Assembly: GCA_014529385.2 (NCBI GenBank) | Contig: CM043962.1 | Location: 53,587,905-53,651,904, forward strand | Source of the DNA: Adiantum capillus-veneris | Lineage: Eukaryota > Streptophyta > Polypodiopsida > Polypodiales > Pteridaceae | Direction of reading: 5' to 3' | DNA length: 64,000 nt | In this document: positions 55,618-64,000 of the stretch, piece by piece | How positions within the stretch are numbered: the first letter of the stretch is position 1 | How the letters are laid out: every line of letters starts with the position of its first letter | Program-made: the position numbers and the translations under genes | Notes under the pieces: generated by a model | The model's input: the letters and a program-made list of their open reading frames with translations, nothing else | Told to the model about the DNA's origin: nothing | The model's database searches: none

Positions 55618-58600
55618 TTACTCTTGGGAAGCATTGTAAGCATTGACAAGGTTTAGGTTATCCTTTAATTGTATGCCTTGCATCCATCTAGCATCTTCAA
55701 AAGGATAATTCTTAAACTTAATAAGATATCGTCTGATAGTCTTTCCGCCTCTTAATACCTTGTCTTCATGTCGGAGAATGGACTCGGGCTGCAGCACCTC
55801 CTCGTGGTCCTCGATCTCCGGTGGGTCTTCAATAGTTGGTTCTTGAGGTGGCTCTCCTTTGTAAGGCTTTAAGAGACTCACATGAAAAGCATTGTGTATG
55901 AGCCAATGATTGGGCAACTTAAGTTGATAGGCCATCTCATTGATTGGCCTAAGAATCTGGAAGGGACCATAGTACCTTTTTGCTAGTTTAGCATAGTACT
56001 TTTGGTGGCCCGTAGGATTCTTGCCCGTAGTGTGCCTTAATCGAGCCTTGGGAAACTTTAACAAGACCCAATCGTTTTCTTTAAAGGCTTGGGCTTTTCT
56101 GTGCTTGTCAGCAGCAGCCTTTTGCCTTTGCTGTGAGATAGAGATAGCATCCTTAATCTTTTGGAAAGATTCTTGTAGGTCTCGGCTATACTCATCTGCA
56201 GCGAAGATCTTCCCATGTACCTTAAGTAGCAAGGGACTTTTTGATCTTCCCTCAATTACCTCGAAAGGTGCTTTTCCTGTAGAAGTATGTACAGTGTTAT
56301 TGTAAGCATACTCTACTAAGGGTAAGTACTTCTCCCATTGGGATCTTTGATCTACTTCCGTTACATAGGCTTTTAGTAGATCGAGAATAGTTAGGTTAGC
56401 TATTTCACTTTGGCCATCAATTTGTGGATGATAGGCCGAAGAGAAGTTTAGCCTTGTTCCTAAATTCTCAAAGAGACCCTTCCAGAAATTACTGGTCATT
56501 CTAGGATCTCTATCCGACACTATGGACATTGGCAAGCCATGGTACTTGAAAATTTGTGAAATGAAGAGGGTTGCCATTTGATGGGCTTTGATAGTCTTTT
56601 TGACAGGTATAAAATGAGCTTGTTTACTGAACCTGTCTACTATCGTCCATATTCCCGTATTCCCATGGATAGACTTAGGAAATCCAAAGATAAAATCCAT
56701 GGATATGCTCTCCCACGGTGAATTAGGGATTGGCAAGGGTTGAAGCAATCCAAGTTGCTTCCCTCTATCAAATTTTGTCTTTTGACATACCACACATTTG
56801 GAAACATACTCATGTATGTTCACTTTCATGGTAGGCCAATAGAAATATGTTTCAATTCCCTTTAGGGTAGACTGAATCCCTCTATGCCCCGCATATGGGG
56901 GAGCATGAGATTCATACATTACTTTCTCACGTAGTGAGTTAGTAACGCATAGTCTATTGCCATAGAGAAGATAACCATCTTGTAAAGTAAATGGTTCTTC
57001 TTTCTTCCCTAATGCAAGGGCTGAAATCACATCTCTAAAATCGGGATCAATAGCATACTCATCTATCATTGAAGATAGATCATTGTGAGTTGCTATGGAA
57101 ACCGCATTCACTCTCGGGCGTCTTGAGAGTGCATCGGCTACTTGATTATGCTTGCCAGCAATGTGAGCAATATGAAAATGAAATTGCGAAAGGAAATTTG
57201 CCCACCTCATTTGTTTGTCGGAGAGCTTGGTCTGCGTCATGAAGTACTTAAGACTTTGGTGATCCGTTCGCAGAATGAAAGGAGTCCCCAATAAATAGTG
57301 CTTCCATGAGTCTAAGGCATGTAGAACTGCAAGGAGTTCTTTTTCGTATATGCCTAGAGCTTGCTCAACAGGGTCGAGCCTTCGACTCTCATAGCCTATG
57401 GCGTGCCCTTCTTGGAGCAAAACAGCCCCAAGGCAATCACCACAAGCATCACATTGGACCTCAAATGGTTTTGAGAGATCCGGTAGTGTAAGCACAGGTT
57501 GAGAGATAAGCTTTTCTTTAAGCTTTTCGAAAGCATTGTTCTCCTTAGCAGACCACGTATACCTAACATTTTTCTTTGTTAGGTCATGTAATGGTCCCGC
57601 AATTTGTGAGAACTTTTCTATGAAGCATCTATAGTATGCACACATACCTATAAAGCTTCTTAGTTCATGAAGATTCTTTGGTTTAGGCCATCCTTTTATT
57701 ACCTCTAACTTGGATGGATCCATTTGGATTCCATCTTGAGAGATAATGTGACCTAAATATTGAATCTCTTGCAAGAAAAATTCACTTTTCTTTCGATTAA
57801 CATAAAGTTTATTCTCTCTTAAAACTTGAAATATTACCTGGAGGTGTTGCTTGTGTTTCTCCAATGAATTAGAGTAGATGATAATATCATCAAAGAACAC
57901 TCCAGTGAAGGTTCGATGAGGCCTGAACAGCTTCTCCATCAAGCGGTTAAATGTGGCTGGTGCATTAGTCAAGCCAAAAGGCATGACAATGTAAAGACCA
58001 AATGTAGTACGAAATGCGGTCTTTACAATGTCTTGATCAACTATCCTTATTTGATGATAGCCACTTTTTAGGTCAATCCTACTGAAGTAGGTCGATCCTT
58101 GTAGCTTATCAAATAGGTCTTCTACCCTTGGAACGGGAAACCTATTCTTGATAGTGATCCTATTTAGTGCTCTATAGTCGACACACATACGATATGTGCC
58201 GTCTTTCTTTTGCACTAATAGCACAGGTGAGCAAAATGGAGATGAGCTAGGCCTAACCATGCCCTTCTCAATTAACTCATGCACTTGCCGCATAATCTCC
58301 TCTTGTTGAGCTTGAGAAACTCTATAAGGAGGTTTGTTAGGCGGTGAACTTCCTGGAAGAAGTTCAATTGCATGGTCGTCATTACCTCGTTTAGGAGGTA
58401 GCTCACAAGGGATGTCGTCAATAAAGACATCTTGAAACCCCTTGAGAAAATTGGATAACTCTAATTCCTTTTGGTTGCTTTTATTTTCTTTTGCTAAAGC
58501 ATTAGGTTCATTTTGAGAATCTTTAACAAAAATCATGTACACGGAAATAGAGCTCTTTATTGACTTGTTGAAAGCTGGTGTATGTACAATGGGGATGGTG

Positions 58601-60562
58601 TTACCCATCTCCTTAGCATCTATATACATGTCCTTTTCCCTGAACTTAAAGGAGATTCTCCTTTCAGGAAATTTAACATGGGCAGCCAGACGGTCAAACC
58701 ATGGTGCCCCTAGGATTACATCCTCATGCTTGAGAGGAGAGATAAAGAAGTCCTCTTTGTCCACATAGCCTTGGACATGAAGCCTCAATTTCCCGATTAA
58801 GGGAGTGACTGAAGCTTCTTGCCCCTTGAAGGCACTGTCTGCGGGTAGGATATCTCCCATCTCGTAGGATTGTATGCCTATCTTGGTGGCTAACTCCATA
58901 GATATGAAATTGTGAGTAGAACCAGGATCAAAGAGAATAAAAGCATCATGTTCTCTTACCTTTCCCAAAGCATGGCATAGAGGAGATCCTTTGTGGTGAG
59001 TTTGGTGAATCTCCTCCTCTTGGATTTCAACCAAAGAAGCTCTAGGAGGATCTTGGCGGTTGTTCTTTTGGGGACAAGCGCGGTACGCATGCCCTTGTTC
59101 GCCGCACTTGAAACACCGGTTATCTTTACGATAACGCTCAAGCTCTTCAGGAGAGAGTTTATTCTTTCCTTTGTAAACTCCCTTCTCTTTAGCTTTGTTG
59201 GAATTGCCCTTAGGAGACTTTTGGACATTGTCCTTCCCCTTAGGCTCATTGGAACCTTTGTTTTCCGGGGGTTTATTATTTCTTTTACTCCCCGTTTGGA
59301 AATTGATTCGCGAGGCCACCATAGTATGGTGTATTACCGCCGATATGGTACGTGGCCTTTGGGAGTTGACATACTCCGCCATTTCTTCAGTTAAGCCCGC
59401 ACAAAATTGTTGCTTTTGCTCTCCAAAATCCAACTTTTTGAAGACAGTGGCTTTGAGTTGTAGGTCCCAAAACTTGTCTACATATTTGTGGATGGATTCA
59501 TTTGGAGAGAGATTTAAGCTTCGCCATTCGGTGAGTACTTTGTCTTTGGCATCGGTGGCCAAAAACTGCTTCATAATGGAAGCTCTTAAAGCCTTCCATG
59601 TTCGTGGAGCTTCACCGTTGGCTCGTAGGCTAGACCACCATTGTCTGGCGGACTTTTGAAAGTGCATAGCTACATGGCGTAGCTTAGAGGACTCCGTGAA
59701 GCCCTCATCTCCAAACGCCGCATCGAATTGCTGGATAAAGGCCAAAACTTTGTCTGTAGCACCGAAGGTGCCATCATAGGTAAGGAAAGAGATGCTCTTC
59801 CCTCCCTCTTTGAATTTCTTCAGCTTGGACGACCTCTTCCATGCGGCATAGGATTTCCTATGGCCTCTTCTTTTTGATGGTTCAAAAGTTGCACCATCAC
59901 TTTCTTCAAAAGATGAAGAATTTGAAGAAGGTGGAGAAGAGGGTGACCTCTTTCTCGCCTTTTTCTTGTCTTGATCTTTGTCGTCTTCACCATAGCTTTC
60001 ATAAGAGGAAGAGGATGAAGAAGATGGAGAAGAGGGTGTCCTCTTTCTCGCCTTTTTCTTCTCTTGCTTTTTTATCATCCCTCTTTGAATTATGGCGTGG
60101 AGAAGAGTGTGATGGTCTTCTCCGCTTTGGTGGTGATGGAGAGCGTTTAGCCCGCCGTCTTCGTGGAGCCATCTCCGCCGAGGTGGCGGGAGACTCGCTT
60201 CTTTCTCGTTCCTTCGGTGGAGGCTCTTGAATTCTCCTTTGGAAAGGAGATGCATCATCCAGAAGTAAGTTCTTGAGCCCTTCATATGGATTCTCTTCTT
60301 CTTCCCGAATCGGAGAGAGACCTCTTTTGGTAGTCTCACAAGGAGGCTTCCTAGGTGTTCTCTCGTCATGGTGATGAGCTTGGAGAATCCCGTGAGCACG
60401 GAGCTGCCGTTGCACTTCACTTTGGAGAGATGGATTGCCCATGGCTTGTTGAAGCCTAGAAACAAGATAATTAACAAGCATTGAAGCATCATTAGTAGCT
60501 TGCTCATGAGCAAAATCAAAGTTATCAACATTAATTTCACTCTCTTTAATATTGTCAGCCAT
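55618..60562 (-). CDS. Gag-Pol polyprotein of chromovirus I (one frameshift near the start)
   Basis: One open frame from about 60070 to 55618 encodes, in order: gag core (SFLTYDGTFGATDKVLAFIQ), knuckle CFKCGEQGHAYRAC (59083-59124), protease ILFDPGSTHNFIS (DPG), RT with FFDDIIIYS (near 57890), RNase H (FEVQCDACGDCLGAVLLQ; YEKELLAVLHAL; RTDHQSLKYF), integrase (H2C2; ISMDFIFGFP; IVSDRDPRMTS; DGQSEIAN), and a chromodomain at the end (RRYLIKFKNYPFEDARWMQG). The frame is formally open to 60570, but its first 165 codons are not gag-like. The likely start is ATG at 60562-60560 (MADNIKESEINVDNF) in the neighbouring phase. The two phases meet at the T6/A6 run 60068-60073, where one extra A explains the switch. 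The leader, 60571-60964, is noncoding. Confidence 0.9.
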
Positions 60563-60964
60563 TCTAACAACTTTTAGGTGTAAACTTTTTAGGTGTACTT
60601 TGGCACTTCAAGCCCTAGTTGCTACTCCTCTTTAGCCCTTTAGAAAAAGCACTCAAGCTACTGTACCCGCGGCTCGAATACCATTAATTGCAAGGAATAG
60701 AAGAGAGGGTCTTTCGACACCAAAACAGCACCGGCTCCTGTCAAGCTTCTAATAGCTCAATAGTGGTTAAGCCGTAGGCAAGCCCCGTAGGACTCCACTA
60801 TTAAGACCATAGCTCTCGACGGTGATGCCCCGTTAACTGCACAAAGGCAGGCACACTGAAAGGCTGAAAAATCCCTATTCTACTTACTCACAGGCAATTA
60901 ATAATACCAACCATTTGTAGCTAGCTTGAGGACCTCCCTTCTTGAGCAAGAAAAGAGAAACCTT

Positions 60965-60978
60965 GAGCTCTGATACCA
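60965..60978 (-). other. Primer-binding site of element I (tRNA-Met)
   Basis: The minus strand reads TGGTATCAGAGCTC, one base inside the 5' LTR. Confidence 0.9.
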
Positions 60979-60979
60979 A

Positions 60980-62566
60980 TGTAACATTTAATGGCCTAAA
61001 ATCTTTTTTGTAGCGGAAATTAGCATGAACATAGTGGGCATTTCATTAGAATAGATTCCTAATGAGAATTACAAGAGTGCTTGGGTGGAGAGAGCAACAA
61101 AAAAGCATAACACCTAGTTAGATAGCATCGACAATACTTTCAAAAGAGAGAGCAATTAAACTATTGACAACAGTTGAGGACCGGATTTGCATGGAGCCGG
61201 TCCCCCCTCCAAAAGGCTTTGTATTATGGTTTCTCCCATCAAGAGAGACATTGTACAATACAATTCTTTGTGTTCCTTCAAGATTAGCTAGTGCAATGAA
61301 GATGGAAGCTTCATACACCAAGCAAAACACTTAATCAAACACAACTTGAATTATCCCCGTTCTCAGACCCAAGACCTCACACACCTTCGAAGATGGTGAG
61401 AGCTAGCAGGGTATGAGAGTAGATTGAGAGGAAAAAGAAGTATCTTACGAGAAAGAAGTACATCTCCTCACATAATCACTCATATTAGCATAGCTTAGCT
61501 TAGTAATTAGCTTGGTAGAGAAGATGAGCATGCATTGAAGCTTGGCTCTTGGTTGGATTTGCATCCACATGCCAAGAGAGTGTTGATGTAGGCTTCTATC
61601 TCACAAGTTTGGAGTAGGTGATGAGCTCTCCATTAAAGCTTGGGAGGAGATAGAGTATTTTCCCTTCACACATGGTCAAGTGTGAGAGTGTGTGTGTCAA
61701 TGCCAAGCAAAAATCAGCCCCCCCTCTCTTGGGCGAGCCCTAGCTGCTAAATAAGTCTGGCCTTTGCCTCATTGGACCTCCCCAGGTCAAGCCAATAGGA
61801 ATTAAGCAGCATAAGTGATAGCCTTTAGACATGTGTCCCCCTTTCCCCTTTTGTGAGAGCTTTAGGTAATTAAATAATTAAACTAAACTCTCATTGGACC
61901 CCTTTGCCTCCTGGCCAATAGGAATCAGGCAAGCCATGGGGCTCCTGAATGCTCATTGGACCCCTTGGGAGACTGCCCAATAGTCTTCTAGGAGACTTAA
62001 TTCTCATTGGTTTCTTTTATTAAATGTTTTTAAATTAATTAAACTAGATTTACTCTAGCTTAATTCTCATTGGTCCACTTCAAGGGTCTTCCAATAGGAA
62101 TTGGGCACACCTTGTGGGCATCTGGCCTAGGGAGCTGACATGTGTCCCTCATTCCCTTTGTGTAAAGGGAGCCTGTGTGTGTGTGTGGCTTTCTCTCTCA
62201 TCCCCTAGCTTTGGGGCTCGCCCCCTCCCATGTAGGGATGTAGAAAGACTTTTTGGGCACACACTAAGCATCCAATTTTCCCTAAGGTTGACCTTTGGAC
62301 ACAACCTTTGAATTTTGGAACCTTAGCATTTTGGAAGTCTTAATGGGCTGAACCTTAGGGTCTTTTTAGCCCATTGTTTCACATGGCTCTTTTGCAGATG
62401 GCCCCCCCTTTGGATCCCTATTTTCCCTCCTTTGGATCCCTACTGTGGCCGGTCTGCTAACTTAACCAATATTCTAGCTTTTTCTCCCTTGGCACTTCCC
62501 CACATTAAATGATCAGTTTAATATGAGAAAATCATTTAGGAGAATTAGATATTGATTATTATGACA
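60980..62566 (-). repeat. 5' LTR of element I
   Basis: 1587 bp, nearly identical to 53671-55260; followed by cacac (62567-62571). Confidence 0.95.
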
Positions 62567-63060
62567 CACACCTTATCCTCTTGTCCTTTCTTGATAAACT
62601 TGCGAGGATGCGTTACATAAACTTCCTCAAATATGTGACCATTCCATAAAGCAATAACAATGTCTTACTGATGTACATCCCAACCAAAATGAGCTGCCAA
62701 TGCACATAGAAAATGTACAATAGTCATACAAAAAGTGGGAGCAAAAGTTTCTTTATAATCTATGCCTTTTTGCTGCGTGCATAGCCTATTGCAACAAGTC
62801 AAGCCTTATGGCCATCAACCTTACCATCGGGCTTGCGTTTCAACTTGTAAACCCACTTTGTACCAATGGCCTTTTTACCAGGGGGAAAACCACATAAAGT
62901 CCATGTGTCATTTTCTATAAGTGCATCATATTCTGATTGCATACCATCCAATTTTTTGAATTTTGTGCTTCATCAAAAGACAAAGGTTCCTCAACATCGT
63001 TTTGTGCTTCATCAACATCATGTAAGCTAGACACAACCAAATAATAACAATTTGTACGCC
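62567..63060 (-). pseudogene. Element F, upstream part: copia RT start
   Basis: Conceptual minus-strand translation aligns with element H 49080-49500: the block before RT, the AIGTKWVYKLKRK motif (near 62840), and the block DVHQ..DIVIALWNGHIFEEVY (near 62620-62690). It carries frameshifts and stops. Similarity to H ends near 63060, so the 5' half of F is missing. Confidence 0.75.
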
Positions 63061-64000
63061 CTCAGTTGCAAAACATGTTATGACAGCCTCCATATACAAC
63101 ACTGTATAGCACCATGCAACAAATGGGCAATCCAATAGCAATCGATACTAAAAAACCCCTACCCAATCTTTGACATACACTTGTTTGCCCTTGTTTGCTT
63201 TCAAGCTTGCAGACTTGTACACACCAACATCCGTATAGAAAGCATTTATACAACCATCACCCTTGGAGATATACATAGACACGATAACGTTACGTAAGAG
63301 AGCGAAATACAATGCAATATGATCCGGAATGATCTCTCCTCACAAGCAACGAGCATGTGGGCGTGTCAAGTTGGTTCGATTAGCAAAACAGACACAAGCC
63401 CGCCTTGATGGAGCATCCAATGAGTCCCTTCTCATGTAATCTTCAAGTCGGACTTGGTTTCAATATGCAGCCTTGCCTCCTCAACTGGTGGCCTCTTCAG
63501 GTCACCCTCTGTATCACCAATGATTACCCTCAGCAGCGCTCTCCTTTCTCACAGCCCTCCTTCTAATATTCAACTGCGCTACCTGAGCTTTCGCTGCAAA
63601 CTACCCTCCTCCTCTTTAGCGCTCTCCCGAGCTGTCCCCGACTCCTCAGCCCCCTTCGGCCCTTCTGCCTCTCGTACTCATCCCCGTGGCTCCTGCAACC
63701 CTGGCGGCCTTCCTGCCTCCTACCCCAACTGGCGACTCAACCTGCCGCCCTCTAAAAAAAACGCCAGCCACTTGGTCTTCTAAAATTGGCCCGCCACCTT
63801 CTGTCTTGCCAAAACTGGCACTCTTGCCTACCGGCTCTCCTTCATGCAAACTATCCAGGTGGTGGCTCTTTCCCTGCATAGCGAGCTCGTCGACTGCAGC
63901 TTACCATTATATTTTTATGTTAATAGCTTTTTAAAAAAACTTGGAACTTGGCCCCTTGCACAAGCCCAAAAAAAGCCGACCTTCGAATGCCTCATTCAAC
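63061..64000. other. Unassigned sequence
   Basis: No element part, gene or RNA recognised. The open frames at 63454-63934 are rich in Pro, Ser and Leu and look like chance frames in C-rich DNA. Confidence 0.4.

Larger units (their letters stand above)
53671..62566 (-). mobile_element. Element I: young, nearly intact Ty3/gypsy chromovirus
   Basis: 8896 bp with LTRs 53671-55260 and 60980-62566, flanked by a perfect cacac duplication in element F. tRNA-Met primer site, AG-rich polypurine tract, and one long gag-pol with chromodomain. The LTRs differ at about ten sites plus short repeat-length changes, about 99.3% by eye. Catalytic residues are in place. One extra base in a homopolymer breaks the gag start, so the element is recently active rather than proven active. 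Confidence 0.95.

Noticed and set aside
60074..60570. N-terminal 165 codons of the 1650-codon frame of element I
   Set aside because: Composition is unlike gag (MLEWLTILKRVKLMLITLIL), and the neighbouring phase carries a better gag start at 60562. I treat this stretch as an out-of-frame reading upstream of the frameshift.
63454..63934. Pro/Ser-rich frames near the window end as a host gene
   Set aside because: Overlapping frames with low-complexity composition, no domain and no splice or start context I can support.

Overview
This window is nuclear DNA of a land plant with a large, repeat-rich genome. I see no convincing host gene, tRNA or rRNA. Almost everything is LTR retrotransposon sequence, and much of it is nested. 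The mix (chromovirus, Ty1/copia with a tRNA-Met primer site, Tat-like and Athila-like gypsy pol, a MITE) fits a plant. Some lineages look unlike the common flowering-plant ones, so a fern, lycophyte or gymnosperm is possible, but the species cannot be read from the sequence.

Layout. 1-5215: element A, a minus-strand gypsy pol fragment cut by the window edge. 5216-8260 (D) and 34736-37696 (E) look like the two halves of one old minus-strand Tat-like element; D also carries a MITE (7376-7830). 8261-9375 and 33665-34735 (J) are GA-rich, unassigned halves of one older sequence. 9376-33664: element B, a giant minus-strand gypsy element (24.3 kb, about 18.9 kb without its insert) with 0.92-kb LTRs, a tRNA-Asp-like primer site and a strong polypurine tract. 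Element C (12789-18141, a gag-only LTR element) sits inside it. 37697-63060: an old minus-strand copia element (F) broken by gypsy element G (38341-53009, TSD acgt) and chromovirus I (53671-62566, TSD cacac). G is itself broken in gag by copia element H (45781-50947, plus strand, TSD catct). 63061-64000 is unassigned.

The most unusual system is the A/B family. In both elements the region between RNase H and the integrase core holds two tandem linker-plus-H2C2 zinc modules instead of one. The integrase is followed, in the same frame, by a second retropepsin-like domain. Element B also has a second coding block of about 3.7 kb beyond pol. Two tandem arrays of about 285-bp units, each unit carrying a near-perfect 22-bp palindrome, lie one before gag and one before that second block. 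One unit shows a paired change that keeps the palindrome.

Element I is youngest (LTRs about 99.3% identical by eye) and nearly intact: one extra A in a homopolymer breaks its gag-pol. H is also recent (LTRs 98.7%) but carries stops and altered catalytic residues. G (about 95%) and B and C (about 92%) are older. All identities are counts by eye.
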